Below, piece by piece: positions 42,008-51,841 of a DNA stretch of 64,000 bases. The stretch covers positions 62,001 through 126,000 of the forward strand of contig NZ_JABBNC010000026.1 in NCBI RefSeq assembly GCF_012933445.1. Direction: 5' to 3'. The notes beneath the pieces were generated by a model that did no database searches, was not told where the DNA came from, and saw nothing but the letters and a program-made list of their open reading frames with translations. Source of the stretch: Actinoplanes sp. TBRC 11911. GTDB lineage: Bacteria; Actinomycetota; Actinomycetes; Mycobacteriales; Micromonosporaceae. The translations under genes were made by a program, and so were the position numbers. Every line of letters begins with the position of its first letter. Position 1 is the first letter of the stretch.

Positions 42008-42137
42008 CTGGACGGCTGGGGCGCTAGGCGTCCGCACCCGGCGTTCCTCGCGCGGCCGCTGCTCCCCTGCCCACTCTGGCGACAGCTGGACGGCGGCGGC
42101 GCTAGGCCAGGCGACAGGTGGACGGAGGCGGCGCTAG
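42008..42137. repeat. short dispersed repeat, GCGCTAGGC type
   Basis: Units around GGCGACAGCTGGACGGCGGC ending in GGCGCTAG recur at about 42008, 42078 and 42110 here and at 43608-43652 elsewhere in the same gene-free stretch. Imperfect; unknown role. Confidence 0.65.
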
Positions 42138-42358
42138 ACACCCTTTGTACTAGAAGGTCTGGTGCGCTTTCGCAACCGCGGGCCGCCGCGTTGAGTGCCA
42201 CGGTGGCGGGGCCCGTTCGCTCGGATCCCTTTCGGCTCCCTTTCGGCGGTAGCACCTTCGGGCATCGCCACCTACGCAGGTCGGACATTTCCGGCGAGAA
42301 TTGGGCCGCGGTGGGCGTGCGCGGTCGCGGACCGCACTCCGCTGCTTCCACTATCCGT

Positions 42359-42760
42359 AACTGTTCAGCTGGCTCCGTCGGCCGGGAGCCCCCGTGCGAG
42401 GCGACGCCGCCAGGCCCGGGCAGGTCCCAGCTCCCCACAGTGGCCGCCCCACCCGGGCGTGGGGAGCCGCGACGCCGACGAGGTTGCGGTTGCCCACACC
42501 GCAGCCACCCCCACCCCCGTGTGGGCAGCCGCGACACCGGGAAGGTTGCGGTTACCCACACCGCAGCCACCCCCACCCCCGCGTGGACAGCCGCGACACC
42601 GAGAAGGTTGCGGTTACCCCCACCGCAGCCACCCCCACCCCGGTGTGGGCACCCACCACGACCGAAAGGTCCCAGCTCCCCACAGCGACGGTCCGCGCAG
42701 GTCCGCCGCGCATGGCCAACTCATCGGAGGGTGAGCGGCGCGAGAAACAGCTGAACAGTT
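42359..42760 (+). repeat. repeat family B, complete copy 1 (402 bp)
   Basis: Bounded by 13-bp terminal inverted repeats AACTGTTCAGCTG (42359-42371) and CAGCTGAACAGTT (42748-42760). Inside: a conserved head to CAGGTCCCAGCTCCCCACA, about three units of ~62 bp each with GTGTGGGCA and TGCCCACAC-type arms round GCGACGCCGA-like spacers, then a conserved tail GGTCCCAGCTCCCCACAG...GGAGGGTGAGCGGCGCGAGA. No ORF of protein character. Confidence 0.85.
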
Positions 42761-42793
42761 CCACTATCTGGGAGAGCCGTCCGCTGTGCGCGT

Positions 42794-43195
42794 AACTGTT
42801 CAGCTGGTTCCGTCGGCCGGGAGCCCCCGTGCGAGGCGACGCCGCCAGGCCCGGGCAGGTCCCAGCTCCCCACAGTGGCCGCCCCACCCAGGCGTGGGGA
42901 GCCGCGACGCCGAGGAGGTGGCGGTTGCCCACACCGCAGCCACCCCCATCCAGGTGTGGGCAGTCGCGACGCCGAGGAGGTGGCGGTTGCCCACACCGCA
43001 GCCACCCCCATCCAGGTGTGGGCAGTCGCGACGCCGAGGAGGATGCGGTTGCCCACACCGCAGCCACCCCCACCCAGGTGTGGGCAACCGCCACGACCGG
43101 AAGGTCCCGGCTCCCCACAGCAACGGCCCGCGCAGGTCCGCCGCGCAAGGTCAACTCATCGGAGGGTGAGCGGCGCGAGAAACAGCTGAACAGTT
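42794..43195 (+). repeat. repeat family B, complete copy 2 (402 bp)
   Basis: Exactly the same length as copy 1, same 13-bp terminal inverted repeats (42794-42806 and 43183-43195). Its three inner units are more alike: a 62-bp period with perfect 10-bp arms GGTGTGGGCA/TGCCCACACC in units 1 and 2. The 33 bases between the copies recur directly behind this copy, so the tandem unit is 435 bp (402 plus 33). Confidence 0.88.
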
Positions 43196-43432
43196 CCACT
43201 ATCTGGGAGAGCCGTCCGCTGTGCGGGACCGTTGTCTACATGCTGAATCCGCGTCCACCGAGTGGGATTTCCATCCACTTTGGACGGAGCTTCGCCCCCC
43301 ATTGCGGCTTTTGTCCCTGCGCTTGTCCCGGCAGAATGTAGACCTTGGAGAGTTATGGCTCGAATATGGGCGTAAGTCTCCACGATCTTCGACAATCCCG
43401 GGATGCGGCGGTGATGTCCATATAGTGGGAAC
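43196..43432 (+). repeat. repeat family A, copy 4 (degenerate stem)
   Basis: Begins with CCACTATCTGGGAG and GTCCGCTGTGCGGGAC, homologous to the head of copies 1 and 5, directly at the end of the family B element. Stem AGACCTTGGAGAGTT (43340-43354) faces AAGTCTCCACGATCT (43374-43388): three mismatches, the only copy whose stem is damaged. Loop length 19 nt. Tail CCATATAGTGGGAACG. Confidence 0.8.
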
Positions 43433-44020
43433 GGCGCGGACCGGGCGGTCAGGTGGAGTTGGTCCAGGGCGGCCAGGGCTCCTCCACGGTGGACACCGAT
43501 CTCACATCGCGGACTCGCAGCCCACCCATGGGGGTGCCGCCTGTCAGCTCAGACTTCGAACGCTGTGCGCGGAGTGGTCAGAACGCACTGATCCCGAAAG
43601 CTCGCTAGGCGAGGCGACGGCTGGACGGCGGCGGCGCTAGGCGAGGCGACGGCCACCGCGCCCTCGTTCAGGTGTGCGGGGCGTTCGCGCTTAGCGAATG
43701 CTCAACTTGTGTCTGCTTGTGGGCGCGCCGGGTCCTGACCGCGGCTCGTGGGGACGCGCCACACCCGGCATCCCAAACCGCAGCCGGCATGGACGCGCCA
43801 CCCCGGCGCCCAAACCGCAGCCTGCAGGGCACGCAAATCGGGGTGTGCTGGGCGCTCACGTCGGGGCGGTGCTCAAACCGCGGGCGGCGAGCGTCGGTTG
43901 ACGGGCGGCATGCTCTGGCGCACTGCGTCAGCGGACTCGGTCAAGTGGGGGTGGCCGCGAACGCCGTTCCCGCGAAGCCCGGCCGAGTGCGCGAGCGGCC
44001 GGTGGCCGCGGAAACGTTCA

Positions 44021-44060
44021 CAGGTGACGTGCTCACGGGGGGATGTGAGCACGTCACCTG
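44021..44060 (-). terminator. terminator of the small His/Tyr-rich gene
   Basis: CAGGTGACGTGCTCAC (44021-44036) pairs perfectly with GTGAGCACGTCACCTG (44045-44060), loop GGGGGGAT. It lies 10 bases past the stop of the 44071-44244 gene on the minus strand. Confidence 0.85.
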
Positions 44061-44070
44061 CCGGCTGGCC

Positions 44071-44244
44071 TCACCAGGGGCGCCGGCGGTAGTGACCGTG
44101 GTGTCCGTAGTGGCCGTGGTACCGGTAGTGGCCGTGGTGCCGATAATGGCCGCGGAAGCCGTACCGGCCGGGGTGTCCCCGCCGTCCACCGTGCAGCTTC
44201 CGCGCGATCATCTCCATCAGGAGACGCTTGATCGAGCCGCTCAC
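44071..44244 (-). CDS. small His/Tyr/Gly-rich protein
   Basis: 57 residues, shorter than most ORF cut-offs. N-terminus MSGSIKRLLMEMIARKL (GTG start) is a basic amphipathic helix; the rest is RRGHPGRYGFRGHYRHHGHY followed by further HGHY units and RRRPW. Ten or so His and eight Tyr in 40 residues suggest metal binding or a sticky surface protein. Support: GGGAGG 6 bases before the GTG, and a perfect 16-bp terminator just past the stop. I know no characterised homolog; small proteins with an SIKRLL-type helix and a His/Tyr/Arg tail are a plausible actinomycete family. Monocistronic, divergent from the 44422 gene. Confidence 0.72.
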   Translation of the reverse strand: MSGSIKRLLMEMIARKLHGGRRGHPGRYGFRGHYRHHGHYRYHGHYGHHGHYRRRPW

Positions 44245-44421
44245 CAGTGCCTCCCTGCGTGTCGGACCGGCTTCTCACGGTAACCGGCGCTGTCGAGTCC
44301 ACCCTGTGCGTGACCTGGGCGTTCTCTGAGAAGGGTCGGCTGGCGAAGGTCTCCTGGCGGTTGTGCGTCGCGTACGGCCAATCCTGTGATTCATAATGGT
44401 CGATGGTGATCGGGGGGTGCG

Positions 44422-45747
44422 ATGAGCAGGGCCACGCGGGCGTTGCGGCGGCAGTACGTGGCGCTGGCCGACCTGGCCGGGGCGTTGCGGGCGCAGGACC
44501 GCACCGTCGAGGCGCTGGCGCGATACCGGGAGGCGCTGGAAGGCGCGGAACAACTCGCGGCGATCGACGGGCGGCGCGCGGTCGACGTGCTCGTGCTGCG
44601 GGCGGACATCGCGGTGCAGGAGGGCATCCTGCGGGACACGCAGGGGTGGGGAGCCTCCGCGGTGCTGCACCTCGACCGGGCGGTGAGCGGATACCTGCAG
44701 CTGTCGCGGGCGAGCCGGCGGCAGGTCAACCAGGAGCAGTTGGCGCTCGCCACCGCACCGGCGCTGGTGGTCAACGCCGAAGTGCTGATGTGGTACGGCG
44801 ATCCGCAGCTCGCGGCGGCGGCCGCCGACCTCGGTTTCCGGCTCTATCTCGGGCAGCACGGCAGCCGCGGCTGGAACGTTCCCCAGATGGCAAATCTGGC
44901 GAAGAGCGCATCGGGGGTCCTGGCCAGGACCGGCCACCTGGCGAACGCGGTGGAGGCCGACGAGATCGCGGTCAAGGCGTTCGGGGAGACCGCGGCCGGC
45001 AGCGGCTCCGCGGACGACCGGCGACGGCTGGCGACCGCCCAGGCGACGATGGGCATGCATTTGCTGGCGACCGGTGACGTCGAACATCGGCCGCAGGCAG
45101 CCCACTGCCTCGCCGGAGCGCGCGACGCGGACGCCGCCGCGGCCAGTGCGGCGCAGGACGACTGGGCACGGATCCAGGCCTTGCCGCCGGTCCACACGGT
45201 GGCGGAGGCGCTGCGGGTCGCCGATCGGGTCCCCACCGACCTGCCGGAGACGTACACCGCACCGCCCTTCACGATCGTCACCCCGTCCGGGCGCAGCGAC
45301 CCCGGGCTGGCCGCGATCGATGCCGGCAAGCTGGCCGGCGTGGCGGTCGAGTTGCTGCCCCGCCTGCCCGCCGAAGGGTTGCGGATCGGCTTGGAGGCGC
45401 ACTATCTGTTCGCGGCCGGGGCGATGGCCGCGCCCCTCGGCGAACGCGAGGCGGCGACCTGGGCCGGACTCGTCCTGGCGCTCTGCCACGCACTCGACGA
45501 CGATCCGGACCGCGCGACGGCGTTGCCGCTGTCGGTGGACCTCGCCGCACAGAACATCCGGATGATCGACGTGCTGTTGCCGGACGCGGGCGGCGATCCG
45601 GCGCTCGGGCAGCTGCTGCGCGACTGCGTGGACCATCACGCGGAGCTCCTGGACCGGACCGACGACCAGTCGACGGCGGAGGACGTGGCCGAGGTCCGCG
45701 CGCTCCTCGCCCGCATCGACGCCGCGGCGCCTGATGCGCCCGGGTAG
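44422..45747 (+). CDS. all-helical TPR-like protein of unknown function
   Basis: 441 residues. The N-terminal ~230 residues are helical repeats of tetratricopeptide type (YVALADLAGALRAQDRTVEA, LARYREALEGAEQL; LARTGHLANAVEADEIAVKA). The second half begins after a Pro-rich link (YTAPPFTIVTPSGRSDPG) and is again helical and acidic. No enzyme motif. Proteins of this look occur in actinomycetes as scaffolds next to signalling genes; nothing here fixes a partner. Good GGGGGG-type ribosome site before the ATG. Neighbours are unrelated. Confidence 0.7.
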   Translation: MSRATRALRRQYVALADLAGALRAQDRTVEALARYREALEGAEQLAAIDGRRAVDVLVLRADIAVQEGILRDTQGWGASAVLHLDRAVSGYLQLSRASRRQVNQEQLALATAPALVVNAEVLMWYGDPQLAAAAADLGFRLYLGQHGSRGWNVPQMANLAKSASGVLARTGHLANAVEADEIAVKAFGETAAGSGSADDRRRLATAQATMGMHLLATGDVEHRPQAAHCLAGARDADAAAASAAQDDWARIQALPPVHTVAEALRVADRVPTDLPETYTAPPFTIVTPSGRSDPGLAAIDAGKLAGVAVELLPRLPAEGLRIGLEAHYLFAAGAMAAPLGEREAATWAGLVLALCHALDDDPDRATALPLSVDLAAQNIRMIDVLLPDAGGDPALGQLLRDCVDHHAELLDRTDDQSTAEDVAEVRALLARIDAAAPDAPG

Positions 45748-46049
45748 CGCGGCACGCGTACGAGTGGCAGCCGGTCGACGCGCTCGCCGACCGTCGTGGC
45801 CGCCACTCGCATCCACCTGAATGAAATGATCAGCTCGCCAGGCGGGCCGCTCTCCTTTGTCCACCGTGTGCGGGACGTCATGCGCGATGTGGTTCCAGCA
45901 CCGCTGGCTGCGATCGTGTCGGCTCCACCGATGGCAGCAGCCCCGCTCGTTTCGAAGCCCGGCGGGCAGTATCGCGTCGCGGCAGCCCGCGAGGGGACAC
46001 TGCCGCGCATCGCCGAGCTCGCGGCGTCAGCCGCGCCACAGCGGCCGCA

Positions 46050-46290
46050 GACCATAATGTGGGATCGTTGTCCGCCGTACGGGACTGGCGTCCACATCGT
46101 GGCAGCACGCCCACAATGCGAGAGCCGTATCCACAGTGGAGTATCTTTCTGCCGCCTTCATCCCCCTTGTCCGACGGCTTTCCCCGACGTTTCGTAGACC
46201 TTGGAGACTTATGGCTCGCATGTGGGCGTAAGTCTCCAAGGTCTCCAGCAAATCCAGAATGTGGTCGGGATCGCCACATAGTGGGATGGA
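46050..46290 (+). repeat. repeat family A, copy 5
   Basis: Head ATAATGTGGGAT then GTCCGCCGTACGGGAC; core perfect 15-bp stem AGACCTTGGAGACTT (46196-46210) with AAGTCTCCAAGGTCT (46230-46244), loop 19 nt; tail AATGTGGTCGGGATCG, CCACATAGTGGGATGGA. Position 13 of the stem is C here and G in copies 1-3, and the opposite base changes with it. Confidence 0.87.
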
Positions 46291-46635
46291 CAGGCGAGGC
46301 GCCGCAGCGCGATTCTTCGGCGCGGAAATCGGGAGGTGGCCGCTCAGACATGCCCGGCAGCCAGCGGTAGGTGAGCCACCGCCGGAGCGTGAGGCGCTGA
46401 GCGCGAGCGGCGCGGTTCGTCACATGACCCACCATCGAGGTCCGCCCGCCGGAGAGAAACGCCTGGCCGCACGGTCTGCGTAAGGCAACCCCGCCCCGAA
46501 CCGTCAATGCGCGAGAGAGTCACAGCCGCAATCAACAAGCCGATCCCGACCAGGAAGCGTCATCCCGCGGAAGCGTCATCCCGCGGAAGCCGCCGTCGCG
46601 CGGAAGCGCCGTTGCAGCCGTTGTGGACGCGGGCC

Positions 46636-46755
46636 GACGCGGGGCGGACCGACGCAGGGCGGGTCGACGCAGGGCGGGTCGACGCACGGCGGGCCGACGC
46701 ACGGCGGGCCGACGCACGGCGGGCCGACGCACGGCGGGCCGACGCACGGCGGGTG
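46636..46755. repeat. 15-bp minisatellite, 8 units
   Basis: Units beginning GACGC every 15 bases from 46636; four consecutive units (46681-46740) are identical (GACGCACGGCGGGCC), flanked by variants. Confidence 0.92.
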
Positions 46756-46822
46756 GGTCGAGGCGGTACGAGGCGGATCGAGGCGAGGCCGGGCGGGGGT
46801 GCTGCCTCGTACGGGGAAATGG

Positions 46823-46865
46823 GTGAGGCCGCCGTGCCTCCTGGGACAGAACACGGCGGCCTCAC
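46823..46865 (-). terminator. terminator of the sugar ABC operon
   Basis: GTGAGGCCGCCGTG (46823-46836) pairs perfectly with CACGGCGGCCTCAC (46852-46865), 15-nt loop, 11 bases past the permease stop. Confidence 0.85.
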
Positions 46866-46876
46866 GTCGGGGGGCG

Positions 46877-48123
46877 TCAGCGACTCGCGCCCGCGCGCCG
46901 CTTCGTCCAGATGTCGAAGGCGACCGCGGCGAGCAGCACCGCGCCCTTGACCAGCATGACCTGCTCACTAGGCGCACCGATGAGGCTCATGCCGTTGTTG
47001 ATGACGCCCATGATCAGGCCACCGGTGATCGCACCCGCGACCTTGCCGACGCCGCCCTGCACCGCCGCGCCGCCGATGAAGGCCGCCGCGATCGCGTCGA
47101 GTTCGAACTGGTTGCCGGCCGTCGGGTTGGCCTGGTTGAGGCGGCCGGCGAAGATGATGCCGGCGAGCGCGGACAGCACGCCCATGTTCACGAAGATCCA
47201 GAAGACGACCGACTTGACCTTCACGCCGGACAGGGTCGCCGCCTGCAGGTTGCCGCCGACCGCGTAGATCTGGCGGCCGAACACCGAGCGGTTGGCCAGC
47301 ACCGTGTAGCCCAGGACCAGGATCGCGAGCAGCACCAGCACCCAGGGCAGGTTGCGGAACCGGGCGAGCTGGACGATCACGAACATCAGGACCAGGGAGG
47401 CGACCGCGATCTTGCCGATGAACAGTGGCAGCGAGTCGGCGGTCTGGCCGTAGCGGATCCGGCCGGCGCGGGAACGCCACTGCGTCACCACGATGCCGGC
47501 CACCGCGACGAGACCGATCAGCAAGCTGAACAGATCGGCCCCACCCAAAGCCCCAAGCCCGACATTTCCAAAATATCCAGAAGAGAACCCGTTGGCCAAC
47601 GTCCGGACGTCGTCGGGGAACGGGCCGATCCCCCGGTTGCCCAGGATCATCAGCGTGATCGCCCGGAACAGCAGCATGCCCGCCAGCGTGACGATGAAGG
47701 CGGGAATGCCGAAGTACGCCACCCAGTAGCCCTGCCACGCCCCGATGATCGCGCCCGCGATCAGCGTGATGAGCACGGCAAGCGGCCACGCGACGTGGTG
47801 GTCGACCATGAGCACCGCGGAGACCGCGCCGCTGGCGGCCACGATGGAGCCGACCGACAGGTCGATGTGGCCCGCGATGATCACCAGGATCATCCCGATC
47901 GCGAGGATCAGGATGTAGGAGTTCTGGACGATGATGTTGCTGATGTTCTGCGGCGCGAGCATGTCGCCGCCGGTGAGGATCGTGAACAGCACCACGATCC
48001 CGGCGAACGCGATGTAGATGCCACTCTGCCGCAGATTGATGTTGAAGCGGCCGCTGCCGCCATCGCTCGGGGCCGGCGATGGTGTCACCGTGACGGCGAC
48101 GTCGGCGTTGGTGGGTGCGAGGC

Positions 48124-48127
<4 letters not shown>
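46877..48127 (-). CDS. multiple-sugar ABC transporter permease, GguB/MmsB-like
   Basis: 416 residues, ten or more hydrophobic segments. SGIYIAFAGIVVLFTILTGG opens the first; AGHIDLSVGSIVAASGAVSA and IPAFIVTLAGMLLFRAITLM are signatures of the ribose/xylose-type permease family, and FIGGAAVQGGVGKVAGAITG with LIMGVINNGMSLIG closes it. The length and neighbours fit the ChvE-GguA-GguB (multiple monosaccharide) subtype rather than RbsC. Overlaps the ATPase stop by 4 bases. Imports a monosaccharide with the 48124 ATPase and the 49653 lipoprotein. Confidence 0.93.
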
Positions 48128-49652
<1,525 letters not shown>

Positions 49653-49656
<4 letters not shown>

Positions 49657-50783
49657 GAGCCGAGCTGGGCCTCGGTGTAGTACCCGCCGTCGACGAGTTC
49701 CTTCTTGTAGTTCGACTTGTCGACGACGACCGACTGCAGCAGCATCGACGGGACGACCTTGTTGCCGTTGTTGTAGTCCGTCGTGTTGTTGACCTCGGGC
49801 TTGCCACCCTTGAGCACCGCGTCGGCCATCTTCACCGTGGTCTCGGCGAGCTGCCGGGTGTCCTTGTAGACGGTCGAGTACTGCTCACCCGCGATGATCG
49901 ACTTGACCGAGGCGAGCTCGGCGTCCTGGCCGGTGACGATCGGGTACGGGTTCGCGGCGGTGCCGTAGCCGTTGCTCTTGAGCGCCGAGAGAATACCGAT
50001 CGAGAGGCCGTCGTACGGGGACAGCACGCCCTGCACCTTGGCGCCGCCCTTGTACGTGGAGGTCAGCAGGTCCTCCATGCGCTTCTGCGCGGTGGCCGGG
50101 TCCCAGCGCAGGATCGCGATGGTCTTGAAGTCGGTCTGCTTGCTCTTGACCACGATCGTGCCGTCGTCGATGAACGGCTTGAGCACCGTCATCGCGCCGT
50201 TGAAGAAGAACGTCGCGTTGTTGTCGTCCGGCGAGCCGGCGAACAGCTCCACGTTGAACGGGCCCTTCGCGGTGCCCTTGGAACCGTCCGCGTTCAGCAC
50301 CTTGAGGCCGGTCAGCAGCGAGGTCGCCTGCTGCACGCCCACCTTGGCGTTGTCGAAGGTGGCGTAGTAGTCCACGTTGGGGCTGTTGCGGATCAGCCGG
50401 TCGTAGGCGATGACCGGAATGTTGTTCTGCTTCGCGTTGTCGAGCTGCGTGGTGATCGCGGTGCCGTCGATCGACGCGATGATCAGCAGCTTGGCACCCT
50501 TGGTGATCTGGTTGTCCAGCTGCTGGGTCTGCGTGGGGATGTCGTTCTCGGCGTACTGCAGGTCCACCTTGTAGCCGAGGCCCTCGAGCTGCTTCTTGAG
50601 GTTGTCACCGTCGCTGATCCAGCGCTCCGAGGAACGGGTCGGCATGGTGACACCGATCAGAGCGCCCTTGTTGTCGGTGGCGCCGGCCGCCTTGTCGGCG
50701 GTCTTCTCGCTCGAGCCGCAAGCGGCCAGTGCGGCGGTAAGGACGACGGCGGAGGCCACGGCCCCCATCCGGGAGAATCTCAT
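49653..50783 (-). CDS. sugar-binding lipoprotein, ChvE-like
   Basis: 376 residues. Lipobox AALAAC after a basic start and hydrophobic stretch (AVASAVVLTAALAAC). Mature protein: IGVTMPTRSSERWISDGDNL is the typical opening of ChvE-type monosaccharide-binding proteins, then IIASIDGTAI, VIAYDRLIRN, GVLSPYDGLSIGILSALKSN and IVTGQDAELASVKSI. Binds an aldose or similar monosaccharide outside the cell. AAGGAG lies upstream; the ATG at 50783 is chosen over the longer frame from 50837. LacI-type sites lie in the divergent region. The operon order is binding protein, ATPase, permease, each overlapping by 4 bases. Confidence 0.95.
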
Positions 50784-50822
50784 CGCGCATAACTCCTTTG
50801 TCGGGGGCGACGTGGCGTCGAG

Positions 50823-50836
50823 TGTGAACGCTAACA
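50823..50836. promoter_or_regulatory. LacI-type operator-like site, sugar ABC promoter side
   Basis: TGTGAACGCTAACA fits the LacI/GalR form TGTnAnCGnTnACA with 5 of 7 pairs symmetric. It lies 40 bases before the binding-protein start. No LacI gene is next to this operon. Confidence 0.5.
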
Positions 50837-50843
50837 ACGTCGG

Positions 50844-50875
50844 GTGTCAACAGGTTCCGGTAACGTTGTTGACAC
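50844..50875. promoter_or_regulatory. 9-bp inverted repeat GTGTCAACA / TGTTGACAC
   Basis: GTGTCAACA (50844-50852) and TGTTGACAC (50867-50875) with 14 bases between. Each arm holds a TTGACA, one pointing to each gene, so these could be the -35 boxes of two divergent promoters rather than a regulator site. Confidence 0.5.
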
Positions 50876-50925
50876 GTCGGGGAAAAGTTCGACCGTGACC
50901 TCTACGACCAGATCAGACGCCGAAT

Positions 50926-50939
50926 TGTTATCGGTAACA
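50926..50939. promoter_or_regulatory. LacI-type operator-like site, methyltransferase side
   Basis: TGTTATCGGTAACA, a near-perfect palindrome (one mismatched pair) of LacI/GalR form, 21 bases before the methyltransferase ATG. Confidence 0.55.
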
Positions 50940-50960
50940 GGCCCCGGCTTTGATAGAGAT

Positions 50961-51800
50961 ATGAGCTTTGACGACACCACTCGCCGGCAGTTCGACGCCA
51001 TCGAGCGCAACTGGGACGAGCGCACCCCGATCCACGCCGCCAGTCACTTCTACGGCCGGGACGCGGAGAGCTGGTTCGCCGCGTACGAGTGGGACGATCT
51101 CGGCGACCTTACCGGCCGCGACGTGCTGCACCTGCAGTGCCACCTGGGCACCGAGACGGCGGCGTTCGCCAAGCGCGGCGCCCGCTCGGTGACCGGTCTC
51201 GATCTGTCGGGTGCCGCGATCGCCGAGGCCCGGCGCATCGCGGAGGGTCAAAACCTGGCGATCGATTTCGTACGCGCGAACGTGTACGACGCCGCCGAAG
51301 CGCTCGATGGCCGCCAGTTCGATGTGGTCTACACCGGTAAGGGCGCTCTCTGCTATTTGCCCGATCTGGACCGTTGGGCGGCGACGGTGGCGTCCCTGCT
51401 GCGCCCCGGCGGGATCGTCTCGATCGTGGAGTTCCACCCGATGCTGGTCGCTCTCGGCGTCGTGTCCGGTTCACTTTTCGCCGACGACCGGAGCCTGGTG
51501 CTGCGGCACGACTATCTGGCCGGCCGGGGCGTCCGGGAGATCGACGCGACGTGGACGTACACCGACGGGCCGGCGCTGAAGCGGGCGACGACGAGTTACG
51601 AGTGGGCGCACGGGCTGGGCGAGGTGGTGACCGCGCTGGCCCGCGCCGGGCTGTCGATCCGGTCGGTGCGCGAGAGCGACGAGCTGCCGTGGCGGCGCTG
51701 GCCGCACATGGTCCCCGCGTCCGAGGGGTTCTGGCGGCTGCCGGACGACGCTCCGAGGATCCCCCTGCTGTACGCGGTCACGGCGTCGAAGGCGGACTGA
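50961..51800 (+). CDS. class I SAM-dependent methyltransferase
   Basis: 279 residues. Motif I is VLHLQCHLGTETAAFAKRGA, followed by VTGLDLSGAAIAEARRIAE, DVVYTGKGALCYLPDLDRWA and SLLRPGGIVSIVEFHPML. HLQCHLGT is a recognised variant in a family of actinomycete and proteobacterial methyltransferases of unknown substrate. ATG at 50961 is preferred over the longer frame from 50844, which runs through the operator region. It diverges from the sugar ABC operon and shares its regulatory region, so a sugar-linked role or shared control is possible but unproven. Confidence 0.88.
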   Translation: MSFDDTTRRQFDAIERNWDERTPIHAASHFYGRDAESWFAAYEWDDLGDLTGRDVLHLQCHLGTETAAFAKRGARSVTGLDLSGAAIAEARRIAEGQNLAIDFVRANVYDAAEALDGRQFDVVYTGKGALCYLPDLDRWAATVASLLRPGGIVSIVEFHPMLVALGVVSGSLFADDRSLVLRHDYLAGRGVREIDATWTYTDGPALKRATTSYEWAHGLGEVVTALARAGLSIRSVRESDELPWRRWPHMVPASEGFWRLPDDAPRIPLLYAVTASKAD

Positions 51801-51841
51801 GCGCGGGTCACGTCGGCGGGGGCCGGCACCGGCGTGGCGCC

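Larger units (their letters stand above)
41606..44020. other. 2.4-kb repeat-rich stretch without genes
   Basis: The largest gene-free part of the window. From left: the promoter side of the SDR-ADH pair, short repeats of a TGGACGGCGGCGGCGCTAGGC type (42008-42137 and again 43608-43652), two family B elements in tandem (42359-43195), family A copy 4 (43196-43432), and a stretch at 43670-43870 with a loosely repeated CCCAAACCGCAGCC motif. ORFs across it are translations of the repeats and have no ribosome sites. Confidence 0.7.
45748..46822. other. gene-free stretch with family A copy 5 and a minisatellite
   Basis: About 1.07 kb. Family A copy 5 (46050-46290) and a 15-bp tandem array (46636-46755) are listed separately; a 16-bp direct repeat CATCCCGCGGAAGC lies at 46561-46595. 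Apparent ORFs through the array (repeats of Ala-Asp-Ala-Arg-Arg) are an effect of the 15-bp period. Confidence 0.65.

Noticed and set aside
42890..43090. Regular repeats with spacers that look like a CRISPR array
   Set aside because: The 62-bp units repeat almost in full, including the would-be spacers, each unit forms its own hairpin, and no cas gene is near.
41606..44020. A degraded prophage or integrative element in the long gene-free stretch
   Set aside because: No integrase, transposase or phage gene fragment, and no tRNA end was recognised; only repeats of families A and B and short motifs.
44275..45864. 529-codon minus-strand ORF opposite the TPR-like gene
   Set aside because: Arg/Gln/His-rich shadow frame; the plus-strand gene has a ribosome site and regular helical pattern.
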